Shown here: positions 40,755-52,455 of the stretch, piece by piece
How positions within the stretch are numbered: position 1 is the first letter of the stretch
How the letters are laid out: each line of letters begins with the position of its first letter
Source of the DNA: Spongilla lacustris
Lineage: Eukaryota; Porifera; Demospongiae; Spongillida; Spongillidae
Length of the DNA: 64,000 bases
Direction: 5' to 3'
Assembly (NCBI GenBank): GCA_949361645.1
Contig: OX442418.1
Location: 4,717,609 to 4,781,608 of the forward strand
Position numbers and translations under genes: made by a program
The notes under the pieces: generated by a model
What the model saw: only the letters and a program-made list of their open reading frames with translations
Told to the model about the DNA's origin: nothing
Databases searched by the model: none

Positions 40755-41744
40755 ATGGAAAAATTACAAGAAATATACTACTCAAAAAATGGCTACTGGC
40801 ATGGACAAAAAGCAATAGATATCCTATGTGAGAAATCAGGGCTTTCTAAGCATGATGTTACCCACTGGCTAAAACGTCAACCCATATGGCAGATATACTT
40901 ACCAGGGCCTAAATACATCCCCAGGCCAAAGATAGAAGAAGTAATTCCTAACGGCGTTCATCAAACAGACATATTATATTTGCCTCACGATACAGTTGGT
41001 AGGAAAACTTATAAATACTGTTTATGCGTTATAGACGTAGCTAGCAGATATAAAGATGCAGAGCCGTTACTTGATAAAACTGCCGCCCAAACGACAGCGG
41101 CTATAGAAAAGATATATAAGCGAGGGCCATTAAAATTTCCAAACTTAATACAAGTTGACGCCGGGAAAGAATTTTTGGGAACATTTGCTAAATTAATGGC
41201 AAAAAAGAAAGTTAAAGTAAGAACAGCTACGCCCGGTAATCACAGGCAGCAAGGCATAGTAGAAAGATTTAATAGAACTTTATCAGAAAGACTTTTCAAA
41301 TCTCAGTATCATGAAGAAATAAAAAATCCATCACAACGTAGCACAAAATGGGTAAAGGATCTGCCTGCGGTTATAGACGAGCTTAATAGCCGCGTAACAA
41401 GATTAACAGGTCATATCCCTCATGAGGCAATTCTAAGCCCTACAGTCGAATCTGATTCTAGCCTGCCATCTAAACGTGCAGTGGGGGACGAAAAAATTAT
41501 AAGCTCTACAGCTATAGTATGTTATCTATATTTGCCGGGCGAGCTAGAAGGTGGTCGTCGCCGAGCGACAGATCCGATATGGAGCCTCACCGCCCATAGG
41601 ATAGATAGCATTACTAAACGTGAGGGCTCTCCCAACGTATACAAGTTAACTAATGATATAAACAACGATCAACCCCCTCCCGCCCGTATATTTGTTAGAG
41701 AGGAATTACTATTGATACCGGAGGATACCGAATTTAATGCATAG
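40755..41744 (+). CDS. INT: rve-family integrase (Polinton/retroviral type)
   Basis: 329 residues. The N-terminal 60 include a helix-turn-helix-like segment. The RNase H-fold catalytic core has D72 (HQTDILYL), D135 (QVDAGKEFLG) and E170 (GIVERFNRTL). The last two are 35 positions apart, as in retroviral and Polinton integrases. The C-terminal part (DPIWSLTAHRIDSITKRE to REELLLIP) fits the small SH3-like domain. The enzyme joins element ends to host DNA, in agreement with the exact CAACA duplication. All three acidic residues are present, so the gene looks functional. Its end overlaps the convergent gene by 11 bp. Confidence 0.92.
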   Translation: MEKLQEIYYSKNGYWHGQKAIDILCEKSGLSKHDVTHWLKRQPIWQIYLPGPKYIPRPKIEEVIPNGVHQTDILYLPHDTVGRKTYKYCLCVIDVASRYKDAEPLLDKTAAQTTAAIEKIYKRGPLKFPNLIQVDAGKEFLGTFAKLMAKKKVKVRTATPGNHRQQGIVERFNRTLSERLFKSQYHEEIKNPSQRSTKWVKDLPAVIDELNSRVTRLTGHIPHEAILSPTVESDSSLPSKRAVGDEKIISSTAIVCYLYLPGELEGGRRRATDPIWSLTAHRIDSITKREGSPNVYKLTNDINNDQPPPARIFVREELLLIPEDTEFNA

Positions 41745-42198
41745 TTTTTATATAAAATGTTAATCCACTAGAAATTTTAGTTTCCTCCTTTCTATCATAT
41801 ATAATAGAATCTATTTCTGGGTAGTAATAGACGTCATGTTTAAATTTACCATTCATATAAATACAAAATATAAACGACATCTCAACATACTTTTCGAGTT
41901 GTGCTACATTTATCAGTAATTTACATTCGTCAAAGGCTCTAGAATCGCCCGCTGTATAAACAATTTCTGCTTTGAGATGTGTAGAATTTATAATTATTTT
42001 ATACTTTCTTCTAAAATCTGGACAGCAGTTACATTTTTTGCAATATGTGCCTACTTCTATGTAAAATATTTTTTCCTTTTCCGTTGGCAACTGGGGATCA
42101 AAAGCTAACACGGCGTCATATAAAGGCATTCTTATATTGACATACCTTTCACTACTTCTAATAGATCTCTTTGCATCCTTTTTATGTATTCTAAACAT
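41734..42198 (-). CDS. Cys-bearing unknown protein (154 aa)
   Basis: Contains a compact Cys group (YCKKCNCC, about 53-60) and later single Cys residues in beta-type sequence (KYKIIINSTHLKAEIVYTAG). It overlaps the upstream gene (42132-42485) by 67 bp in another frame and the integrase end by 11 bp. Basic N-terminus. Not recognised; no catalytic triad of a viral protease is visible. Confidence 0.55.
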   Translation of the reverse strand: MFRIHKKDAKRSIRSSERYVNIRMPLYDAVLAFDPQLPTEKEKIFYIEVGTYCKKCNCCPDFRRKYKIIINSTHLKAEIVYTAGDSRAFDECKLLINVAQLEKYVEMSFIFCIYMNGKFKHDVYYYPEIDSIIYDRKEETKISSGLTFYIKTMH

Positions 42199-42485
42199 TC
42201 TATTTGCATATGAAATAATATTCGTTTATCATCAAGTGATTGTGCGTTATTAAACCTTAAATTAAGATCGAACATTTCAATAATATGTTTTTGTAGTTCA
42301 ATCATACAACATCTCTCCTTTTTACGTTGTTCTTCCTCCATATGTTTTCTAAAATCCTGATATACTATTTTATTATGTTGCCTTATTTCTTCTTCTTCTT
42401 GGTTAATATTATCAAACTCTTCAATCAATTTCGTCATCTCTTCATCTTCATAATCTTCATAACTTAGTTGCCTCTCGTCTGCCAT
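42132..42485 (-). CDS. Acidic coiled-coil protein (117 aa), unknown
   Basis: The start is ATG 42485 (MADERQLSYEDYEDEEM); an upstream in-frame TTG is not needed. A TTTATATATA box lies just before. Highly acidic first 40 residues, then a charged helix (HMEEEQRKKERCCMIELQKH). It shares a 58-bp divergent gap with the gene at 42544. Not recognised. Confidence 0.55.
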   Translation of the reverse strand: MADERQLSYEDYEDEEMTKLIEEFDNINQEEEEIRQHNKIVYQDFRKHMEEEQRKKERCCMIELQKHIIEMFDLNLRFNNAQSLDDKRILFHMQIECLEYIKRMQRDLLEVVKGMSI

Positions 42486-42543
42486 TTCGGTATATATAAA
42501 AGCCAATAAATTTCTATTATAATTAAATATTTAGTAATATATA

Positions 42544-43149
42544 ATGGATAACTTCTACAATCTATCGAAATACATCGGTCTCAAACATATACAAAAATTC
42601 AGAATATGTCGATACTGGGCTAATGAAGTATATTTATCTCATAGGGGTAAATATGACTCGATAAATGATCCTTATCAACGACAAAGATATAATTGGCTAT
42701 ATCTCAAGAAATCATTATCTAACGCCAGCTATATTGAGGATGATAACAATATGTATTATAGCGATCGCAAGCTAAAAACAATTATAAAAGTTATTTACAT
42801 GACAGATATGCTTAAGGATAAAATATATAGAGTAACCCCTATAGGTATAACAGAAAATACATTTTATTTTATTAGAAGTATAAAATTTACAACGCGTACT
42901 CATGTTATTATTGTAGATACAGATAATATGTATAACATGTTTAAACTAGCAAATGTACTAATATCAAGTAATATAATAGATAAACTAAATAAATGTGGAT
43001 CTTTAAAAGCATTTAATGATCTTATGCGATCGATCAAAAACTGGAAATATAATAGTGATGAAGTAAATATGATAAATCGATGTAAATTTATATCGGTAAT
43101 AGAAGACACCAGGTGTCCTGATTATATATTTCGCCGAGACAGAGCTTAA
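42544..43149 (+). CDS. Basic unknown protein next to the right TIR (201 aa)
   Basis: Tyr-, Asn- and Lys-rich, mixed alpha/beta (LSKYIGLKHIQKFRICRYW at the start; a strand THVIIVDTDNMYNMF at ~119-133). It is the last gene before the right TIR, ending 13 bp before it. The C-terminus is CPDYIFRRDRA. A nuclease or terminal-protein role would fit the position, but no motif supports it. Confidence 0.55.
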   Translation: MDNFYNLSKYIGLKHIQKFRICRYWANEVYLSHRGKYDSINDPYQRQRYNWLYLKKSLSNASYIEDDNNMYYSDRKLKTIIKVIYMTDMLKDKIYRVTPIGITENTFYFIRSIKFTTRTHVIIVDTDNMYNMFKLANVLISSNIIDKLNKCGSLKAFNDLMRSIKNWKYNSDEVNMINRCKFISVIEDTRCPDYIFRRDRA

Positions 43150-43162
43150 TAGTTTTCTCATC

Positions 43163-43603
43163 TAGTTTTCTCAGGGGGTTTTATCAGGGGGTTTTCTCAG
43201 GGGGTTTTCTCTCCGGTAACCAGTATGCACATCCTAGAAAGCTCCTAGTAGTCTTTTAAGCGTAAAAAATGCTACTCAATTTTTCACATATCAATCGAAG
43301 TATTAAAAAATATATTTACGCTTCTCAAGCACATTTCGGTATATCGAGTTATAGATAGAAGCCTCTAATCAGTGTCACGTCCCGAAGAATCTATTCGAAC
43401 TAGTTACAAGGGCTTGCAGGATCGGATCGAGCCTATATCTATAAATTGGGTGCCGGCGGTGTCCCATTTTAGCGAGTTATAGATAGAAGCCTCTAACGGT
43501 AAAAAAGAGTTGAAGGGTCTCATCGAACATGTTAATCGAGTCTGATTGACCGGCGGGGGCTCCTATCGTCAACTCGGAGTTACACCCCCTTATTACTACT
43601 GCT
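43163..43603 (-). repeat. Right terminal inverted repeat of the virus (441 bp)
   Basis: Inverted copy of 17643-18083 with a single difference noticed (ACCAGTATG against ACTAGTATG). It ends in ACTACTGCT followed by the target duplication CAACA. Confidence 0.95.
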
Positions 43604-43608
43604 CAACA

Positions 43609-45205
43609 CCTTGGCTGTTAGTGTGAGACAACACAAGTGGCATGATTCAGATACATCAACCAGAACATAAACCCACCTACATATGCATGCACATCTTGTG
43701 AATGCGATGTGGCCTGCTTACAATATGAATGAAGGAATTACAGCGCAATACAAACTGTGCCAACAGCACCTCACCAAGCATCATGTTCTACAAGCTTCTC
43801 AGATGCCTATCCCCCACCTGATGATGCAAGTGCACCTGGACAAACAAAACAACCTTGGTTGAACAGCTGACCCCTCAGGTTGAGTAGCACAATAACTCAT
43901 CTTTGTTTTCACAATGAGTACACCATTTTCTGCTGTGTGCGGATGAAAAGCACGACACAAGAAAAAGATACAGTGTGTGGAGTGATGGTCTTCTTTATGC
44001 TCACACCATCATGCATTTGCAATACGAGATTTGGTATTACAAATGTGTATGGTACCATACAAAATTGTAGCTGCAGCATTACATGTCAAAAATGGGACAC
44101 CTGAAAATGCTTTATATTTAGGACAGCTTTGCCAACCATTCATACAGAGCACAGATCAATTGCGTTCAGGTCACTGGCTCATTGAGGCAGATGGACGTTG
44201 CGGACAAATGTCTATGGAGTACGATCAGGTTAGGCTGTCTGCCACGGGGATCTAAGCTACATGTAATGCTGCTTCTTTGTATGTGTAGGAACCATACACA
44301 CTTGTGCATAGTTCTACATGTACATCAACAGCACACACAGTACATATATACATTCAGCACACCATTTTCAGCTGCGCGAGGATGAAAAGCATGACACAAG
44401 AAAAAGGTACAGTGTGTGGATGCTCATGCATCTGCAACATGTCGACGGATATGGTGATTTAGTATGACAAATGTGTACAGTACCATACAAATTGTAGCTG
44501 CAGCATTACATGTCAAAAATGGGACACCTGAAAATGCTTTCTATTTAGGACAGCTTTGCCAACCATTCATACAGAGCACAGATCAATTGCGTTCAGGTCA
44601 CTGGCTCATTGAGGCAGATGGACGTTGCGGACAAATGTCTATGGAGTACGATCAGGTTAGGCTGACTGCCACGGGGATCTAAACTACATGTAATGCTGCT
44701 TCTTTGTATGTGTAGGAACCATACACACTTGTGCATAGCTCTACGTGCACATCAACTAATCTAAAGCAGTACAGTACATGTATACACACGTTTAACCATA
44801 TTGTACGCATGCATGACATTCAAATGTACGATCATAAGTCGCGAGGGCTGCTTCATACTTACCCCCATACTGGCTGTAACGAGGCCCTTACCCCCTTGGC
44901 TTCATAGTGTCTCATCTAACCGCGCGTAGGCAAAGCCACGAACACGTACGTTGCTGTGCATCAGTGTTTAAATCTTCACCGGAACTAAATGTAATCGGCA
45001 TAACCAGTCACGTAGCTCCGAGGTCATATTGACGATAGGCCTATGGCGACCACGTGCACTACAGTGTGAAATCAATCATTCACTTACCTCATAGTTTCAC
45101 ACGTATGCTTACAAAGTGAGGCTACTTGTACGCAGTGTGATGTAGATACTGCCTGTGTACTTTCTGCCGCTATAGATTCCAATTGAAGGTGCTCATTCAT
45201 TAGAA
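43609..45205 (+). repeat. Left arm of the host palindrome, right of the virus
   Basis: Pairs in inverted orientation with about 45217-46806. It contains two copies of a ~240-bp segment (from about 44037 and 44468) sharing CATTACATGTCAAAAATGGG. No recognised protein. Confidence 0.85.
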
Positions 45206-45216
45206 TCGTGACGCAA

Positions 45217-47140
45217 GTTCTAATGAATGAGCACCTTTATAGCGGCAGAAAGTACACAGGCAGTATCTACATCACACTGCGTACAAGTAGCCTCACTTTG
45301 TAAGCATACGTGTGAAACTATGAGGTAAGTGAATGATTGATTTCACACTGTAGTGCACGTGGTCGCCATAGGCCTATCGTCAATATGACCTCGGAGCTAC
45401 GTGACTGGTTATGCCGATTACATTTAGTTCCGGTGAAGATTTAAACACTGATGCACAGCATCGTACGTGTTCGTGGCTTTGCCTACGCGCGGTTAGATGA
45501 GACACTATGAAGCCAAGGGGGTAAGGGCCTCGTTACAGCCAGTATGGGGGTAAGTATGAAGCAGCCCTCGCGACTTATGATCGTACATTTGAATGTCATG
45601 CATGCGTACAATATGGTTAAACGTGTGTATACATGTACTGTACTGCTTTAGATTAGTTGATGTGCACGTAGAGCTATGCACAAGTGTGTATGGTTCCTAC
45701 ACATACAAAGAAGCAGCATTACATGTAGCTTAGATCCCCGTGGCAGTCAGCCTAACCTGATCGTACTCCATAGACATTTGTCCGCAACGTCCATCTGCCT
45801 CAATGAGCCAGTGACCTGAACGCAATTGATCTGTGCTCTGTATGAATGGTTGGCAAAGCTGTCCTAAATATAAAGCATTTTCAGGTGTCCCATTTTTGAC
45901 ATGTAATGCTGCAGCTACAATTTGTATGGTACTGTACACATTTGTCATACTAAATCTCCATATCCGTCGACATGTTGCAGATGCATGAGCATCCACACAC
46001 TGTACCTTTTTCTTGTGTCATGCTTTTCATCCTCGCGCAGCTGAAAATGGTGTGCTGAATGTATATATGTACTGTGTGTGCTGTTGATGTACATGTAGAA
46101 CTATGCACAAGTGTGTATGGTTCCTACACATACAAAGAAGCAGCATTACATGTAGCTTAGATCCCCGTGGCAGACAGCCTAACCTGATCGTACTCCATAG
46201 ACATTTGTCCGCAACGTCCATCTGCCTCAATGAGCCAGTGACCTGAACGCAATTGATCTGTGCTCTGTATGAATGGTTGGCAAAGCTGTCCTAAATAGAA
46301 AGCATTTTCAGGTGTCCCATTTTTGACATGTAATGCTGCAGCTACAATTTTGTATGGTACCATACACATTTGTAATACCAAATCTCGTATTGCAAATGCA
46401 TGATGGTGTGAGCATAAAGAAGACCATCACTCCACACACTGTATCTTTTTCTTGTGTCGTGCTTTTCATCCGCACACAGCAGAAAATGGTGTACTCATTG
46501 TGAAAACAAAGATGAGTTATTGTGCTACTCAACCTGAGGGGTCAGCTGTTCAACCAAGGTTGTTTTGTTTGTCCAGGTGCACTTGCATCATCAGGTGGGG
46601 GATAGGCATCTGAGAAGCTTGTAGAACATGATGCTTGGTGAGGTGCTGTTGGCACAGTTTGTATTGCGCTGTAATTCCTTCATTCATATTGTAAGCAGGC
46701 CACATCGCATTCACAAGATGTGCATGCATATGTAGGTGGGTTTATGTTCTGGTTGATGTATCTGAATCATGCCACTTGTGTTGTCTCACACTAACAGCCA
46801 AGGTGTTGCAACCTGCCAATCTGTCGTCAGCTGCTCATCTAGAGCCAGTCTTTATGTATAAGGGCGCGCAGGTAATTTTGTTTTCTTTCGAGCCAAAGGG
46901 TACGTACGTGTACGTGAAGGTAAGGCGCATTTTCATGCAGTATCCGGGTTAATAACTGCTGGGAGGGGTACAGTTGACATAAACCACCTTCTAATGAGAT
47001 TCCATCACCACGTGAATCTCATTAGCGGTGGGTCGTAGGGATCGCTAGGAACACAAACACCTAGCCTAACATCACTATGAATGGGGCATATTTTCGCAAT
47101 GTGGGATATGCAAATTGTCGCAATGTGCGAGCCGCTACTG
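45217..47140 (-). repeat. Right arm of the host palindrome (uninterrupted)
   Basis: Contains the empty target site of the virus near 46803-46812 and continues to the terminus at 47140 without interruption. Its outer 335 bp match 17306-17642 inverted. Confidence 0.85.
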
Positions 47141-48919
47141 TATTTGTTTTCAACAAATTATTGTTTTTGAGGTGTGGTTATGGTAGTTATTGCAGCGGCT
47201 GAATGACTTTTGTATGGACGCCCTTTGTTTTTTGGAATGCTGACTGGATGAATTATCTTCCCTTGCGTATGGATGGGCGCGATCTATTCATGTTCGAGCG
47301 TGCGATGGTGAGAAACGAATCTGAACGTAACGCTACCTCGTCTCTTAGTGTTTGAGGTACGTTGTAAACATATGCGATGTCTTTGTTGGGTACAATGACG
47401 ATCTTTCTTCAGTGAATACAGGCTATTTAGAAAGGGGAGGGGGGGTTGTTACAAACACAACCAGCCATGTGTTGTATTTATAGCACGTCCGTTTGTATCT
47501 ACCAGATCGTTATTTTAGCTATAAACTTTCAGTTACACGTGTATTGTTGTACCTTTGTGGTATGATAAAAGTATATCTATTTGGTGTTCGTGTCTGAGCT
47601 GACTCTCTTCATCCAGTGGCACCTCTATGCACTCACACTATCACCTGCCCACACACTTCTTTTCACACTCCCCTTGTCACCCATTTGCCTTGTACACACC
47701 ACCCAATGCACACACTCCAAAATATCTTTGTCACACCCTCCCCCTTGTACACACCCACTGTAATAATCCATTCCACATCTACCACCCTGCAGTCCTCTCA
47801 CAGCATGTACATGTATTCCACTTGTTAGCACCCTGTGCGAACTCTGGCTCACTACAGCACCTACACATAGTGATGTGAAGGTGTGGAACCCTTGCACACA
47901 CGTCATTGATTCTTCTATCATGTGCATGCACATCCCTTGTCATATACACCTATGTACACACCAGGCATTGTACACACCATCCACACCAGCCATTGTACAC
48001 ACCATCCACACCAGCCATTGTACACACCATCCATTGTACACACCACCCATTGTACACACCACCCATTGTACACACCACCCATTGTACACACCACCCATTG
48101 TGCACACCACCCATTGTGCACACCACCCATTATGCAATTTATCAATCCAATTTGTCATACTCACTCCACAGCACACCCACCTGCCCATAGACCCTTCCCT
48201 TTAACGGCATAAGGAATGCAATTTGCTAATTTTACGTCAGGTCCAGAGTTCTTCCTGCTAGTGATGTATGTGTCATGTGTAAAATGACTCGCAAGGGTGT
48301 ATCTATGTACTGTAAGAAGTAGGAGGGCAACGTTGCGTATAAGCGCACAAATTCTAAGGTTTAGCATTCGAAACACTAGACTTATACAAGTACGAGCTTG
48401 TTTATTCAAAGTACAAATTGCGATAAACATTGTGTCATATTGGTCTGGGAACAAGACTAGCACGGCTGATATCGACACAGTACATAAATGTCTTGGCAAC
48501 ACTGACCTATCTATTTGGCTTTGCTTTCGGCTAGCCGATTGCATTTTATCCCATGGCAAATTAGCCACCTTCGGAGCGCTGCCATATTACTGATCTCTAG
48601 TGGCTCCTCGAGGAACGCACCTGGGATGTCTGCCTCTGTGAGTACTGTTGTGACAGAGGCTTGGTTGGTCGAAAATTATCAACAGTCTGGTACAGTGTTA
48701 CTGCTCACGCGCTGGAAGAACTCTGGAAGTGACGCAATTAAGAATAATTGCATTCCTTACGCCGTGAAGGGGAAGGGTCTATTGCAATCCTCTCACGGCA
48801 TGCCTACCACACTCACCCCCTGTACACATCCACCCACTGCACACACTCCCTATCTACACACAGACTATTTGCTCTCCTTGTCACACTCTTGCCAATCTAC
48901 AAAGTGCAATGCACACCCC

Positions 48920-50920
48920 TCACACACCCTCTCAACACACTCCCTCACACAACCCTCTCAACACACTCCCTCACACACCCTCTCAACACACTCCCTCACA
49001 CACCCTCTCAACACACTCCCTCCCCTCTCAACACACTCGCTCAACACACTCCTTCAACACACTCCTTCAACACACTCCTTCAACACACTCCCTCACACAC
49101 CCTCTCAACACTCCCTCACACACCCTCTCAACACACTCCCTCACACACACTCCCTCACACACACCCTCAACACACTCCCTCACACACTCCCTCACACACC
49201 CTCTCAACACACTCCCTCACACACCCTCTCAACACACTCCCTCACACCCTCTCAACACACTCCTTCACACAATCCTCTCAACACACTCCCTCACACATCC
49301 TCTCAACACTCCCTCACACCCTCTCAACACACTCCCTCACACACCCTCTCAACACACTCCCTCACACACCCTCTCAACACACTCCCTCACACACCCTCTC
49401 AACACACTCCCTCACACACCCTCTCAACACACTCCCTCACACACCCTCTCAACACACTCCCTCACACACTCTCTCAACACACTCCCTCACACACCCTCTC
49501 AACACACTCCCTCACACACCCTCTCAACACACTCCCTCACACACTCTCTCAACACACTCCCTGTATGCACACCCCTCACACACACTCTACACACCCTCTC
49601 AACACTCCCTCACACACCCTCTCAACACACTCCCTGTATGCACACCCCTCACACACACTCTACACACCCTCTACACACACTCCCTCACACACCCTCTCAG
49701 CACACTCCCTCTATACACACACTCCCTGACATACACCCCTTTGTTTGCACACACCCTCACACACCCTCCTCTACACACACTCACTCACATACCCTCTACA
49801 CACACTCACTCCCTCACATACACCCCTTGTGCGCACACTCCCTCACACACCCTACACACACACTCCCTCACACACACCCTCTCTATACACGCTCCCTCAA
49901 CACCCCTCGGAAAAACCCTCTCGTAACACATACTCCTTGTACACACACTACACCTTTGTACACACTCCCTCACACACACTCTCACACACACTACACATTC
50001 CCTCACACACTACACACTCCCTCACACACACTACACATTCCCTCACACACTACACACTCCCTCACACCCTCTACACATTCCCTCACACACACCCCTTGTG
50101 TGCACACTCCCTCACATACCCTCTACACACACACTCCCTCACACACACCCTCTCTATGCACACACCCTCACACACCCCTTGGAAACACCCTCTCGTAACA
50201 CACTCCCTCACACATACTTTGTACACATACATGTACCACTTGTAAACACACTACACCTTTGTACACACTCCTCTACACACACCCTCATGCACTATACACT
50301 CCCTCGCACACTACACTCCCTCACACACTACACTCCCTCACACACTACACTCTCTCACACACTACACTCCCTCACACACTACACTCCCTCACACACTACA
50401 CTCCCTCACACACTACACTCCCTCACACACTACACTCCCTCACACACTACACTCCCTGACGCACCCTCTACACAATCCCTCACACACTACACTCCCTGAC
50501 ACACCCTCTACACAATCCCTCACACACCCTTGTGCGCACACCACTTGTAAACACACTACACCTTTGTACACACTCCTTCTCTACACACATCCTCACATGC
50601 ACTAGACACTCCCTCACACACTGCACTCCCTGACACCCTCTACACAATCCCTAGCACACCCCTTGTGCGCACACCACTTGTAAACACTACACCTTTGTAC
50701 ACACTCCTTCTCTACACACACCTCACATGCACTATGCACTCCCTCAGACACTACACTCCCTGACACACCCTCTGCACAATCCCTCACACACCCCTTGTGT
50801 GCACACCACTTGTAAACATACTACACCTTTGTACACACTCATCTACACACACCCTCACATGCACTCCCTGACACACCCTCACACACTACACATTCCCTCA
50901 CACACTACATACAGCATGTA
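48920..50920. repeat. CACACCCTCTCAACACACTC minisatellite in copy A'
   Basis: Homologous to 12060-14245, with very regular 24-bp units at 49330-49560 and 20-bp ACTACACTCCCTCACACACT units at 50290-50450. Open frames across it are repeat artefacts. Confidence 0.85.
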
Positions 50921-51501
50921 CACATCCACCCAGGTGGCTGGTTTTATACATGAATGTAAGTTGTGTGCCCATCGCATGTTTTTAAAGGTAAACCACGTTC
51001 CATTTGTTCAGTGAATTTCTTCAAAGGTGATGGATGGGCAGAAGAAAATCAAAGCTTCGGCACATTCATCTGTAATAAAATCACTCAGTGTCTCCTACCT
51101 ACTAATAATTATTGGACGCAAATTTGAGTCTTCTGCGGTTAAAAAATAATAAAAAAACGCCTTGATACAGGCCTTATTCACCATGAATTGGATTTAACGT
51201 ACATGTAACACGGTAATAGTCTTTCCAATGGGGTACTATCCTTCAATGACACACAAAATAGCCTCACAAACTATGTCATTGTACAGCTATGGCAAATAAA
51301 TGAAAATCTATTTGGTGAATAAGTTCTATACATGAACGTTTCGGTTAGATTGCATGCTGAGGAAATTGTTTAAAGCATACGGTAAACGTATGCATATGTG
51401 CGTGATTATATTCATCAACGGTTCTAAGGGGGGTATTTTGCGGACACCTACCTCCTGTATCCGCCCCAGACTGATCTACATGTACATGTAGCCCCACGTA
51501 C

Positions 51502-51693
51502 TTGTGGGTGTTGATGTAGAACTATAACAGGTCACACTGGCATCTTGAGAATGGGAGCAGCTGGTTGTAACAACACTGCCATAATAGCCACAGTAGAGCA
51601 AAGAGGACTCAGTGCTATAACAGCTCAGACCATAGAGAAGGATACTTCCTGTACCCTGACCATACAATGCATTGGAGCTGTACGTTGAATACC
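51502..51693 (-). CDS. SRCR domain exon, second half (receptor unit 3)
   Basis: 192-bp phase-1 exon (TATCAG|GG to CAA|GTACGT). The translation has NALYGQGTGSILLYG, CYSTESSLLYC and CSHSQDASVTC. It is 9 bp shorter than the unit-2 exon in the Ser/Thr-rich end. Confidence 0.75.
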
Positions 51694-51787
51694 CTGATAT
51701 AGGGGGAGGAGGAACAAGGGTGTGGTCATACTGCATCACTGTACTGATGAGTGGGGTCACGTGATGTGGGCGTGGTCACTTCCTCAC

Positions 51788-51952
51788 CTGAGAAGCCAAG
51801 CTGTCTGCACACCACTGTGGCAGCATTATAGCTCCAGCTACTTCCACATATGGTGCCCCATGTGTTATTATAGCACATCTCCACGCGGCCATAACCAAAG
51901 GCCTGGTTTGATCCTGTCCCAATAAGACGAACAGCTCCATTTGGGCAGGTAT
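51788..51952 (-). CDS. SRCR domain exon, first half (receptor unit 3)
   Basis: 165-bp phase-1 exon (TTCCAG|AT to CTCAG|GTGAGG), nearly identical to 15151-15315, with [24 protein letters not shown] and VVCRQLGFS. Confidence 0.8.
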
Positions 51953-52227
51953 CTGGAAATTAGTTCATGTGTGGGTAATGTTTTTGTGGTTACTGTTATC
52001 ATTATATCCATAGAATAGGGAGGGAATGCAGAATGGAGTGGGCAACTCTATTTTAAAAATACATGTACAATCAGGCCATGCATATATAGGAGTAGAATGT
52101 AGATGAATTGACAATTGCAATAGTTATGTAACTTATATGAGGCAAAGATAACAGATAAGCACACAATCTGCCCCACCCCTCCCTCCCCCTTGTTGGCATC
52201 ATGCCACACACCCTGGTCCTTACTCAC

Positions 52228-52341
52228 ATGTGCAGCGAGACTCATCACTTCCATCACTGCAATTAGATACTCTATTGCACGCCAGTGTGGCATCAATACA
52301 TTGTCCATTGTAACATTGGAACTGGTATGAGGAGCAAGAAC
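52228..52341 (-). CDS. Second LDLa domain exon (receptor unit 3)
   Basis: 114-bp phase-1 exon (TGTGCAG|GT to CAT|GTGAGT) with SCSSYQFQC, then a SDGSDES calcium-binding end. Same length and phase as 15603-15716. Confidence 0.8.
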
Positions 52342-52455
52342 CTGCACAAAGTGGTGGGTTTGGCTAATATGAGCAAACATTAAATCCATTACCCCCCATC
52401 CAATGATGTAATGATGACCTCCCATCACCATATCCATCACCACACCCAACCTTAC

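Larger units (their letters stand above)
17643..43603. mobile_element. Polinton/Maverick-like integrated virus, complete
   Basis: This 25,961-bp AT-rich element is bounded by 441-bp inverted repeats (AG...CT ends) and a CAACA target duplication (17638-17642 and 43604-43608). The undisturbed sequence in the opposite arm of the host palindrome (GGCAGGTTGCAACACCTTGG in reverse complement near 46805) equals the two flanks joined with one CAACA. It encodes protein-primed PolB, rve integrase, packaging ATPase, major capsid protein and penton, plus about 18 other genes. It is longer than most Polintons (about 15-20 kb). The two TIRs differ at only one site I noticed, so insertion is probably recent. 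Host range beyond the integrated genome is unknown. Confidence 0.92.
17306..47140. mobile_element. Palindromic (foldback) host transposon, about 3.9 kb without its viral insert
   Basis: The left terminus CAGTAGCGGCTCGCACATTG (17306) is repeated inverted at 47140, with TA outside both ends. Removing the viral element (17643-43603) and one CAACA leaves two arms of about 1.93 kb (17306-17642 plus 43609-~45205; ~45217-47140). They meet near 45211 at ATTCATTAGAA / TTCTAATGAAT. The arms are almost identical; I see only isolated differences such as ACGCGG/ACGTGG and an 11-bp indel near the centre. Each arm holds two copies of a ~240-bp segment with a short open frame (44031-44255 and 44464-44682 and their inverted copies), not recognised. 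The TA duplication suggests mobilisation by a Tc1/mariner-type transposase supplied elsewhere. Confidence 0.85.

Noticed and set aside
42544..43149. Gene next to the right TIR as the maturation protease or terminal protein
   Set aside because: No His/Cys catalytic arrangement and no terminal-protein motif could be seen.
17643..43603. Element as a giant-virus or retrovirus fragment
   Set aside because: Complete TIRs, protein-primed polymerase and rve integrase with a short target duplication fit a Polinton-like element; no reverse transcriptase and no long terminal direct repeats.
43880..46532. Short frames of about 70 codons repeated four times in the palindrome
   Set aside because: They repeat because the DNA is duplicated and inverted; no recognisable domain, no start context, several internal differences.
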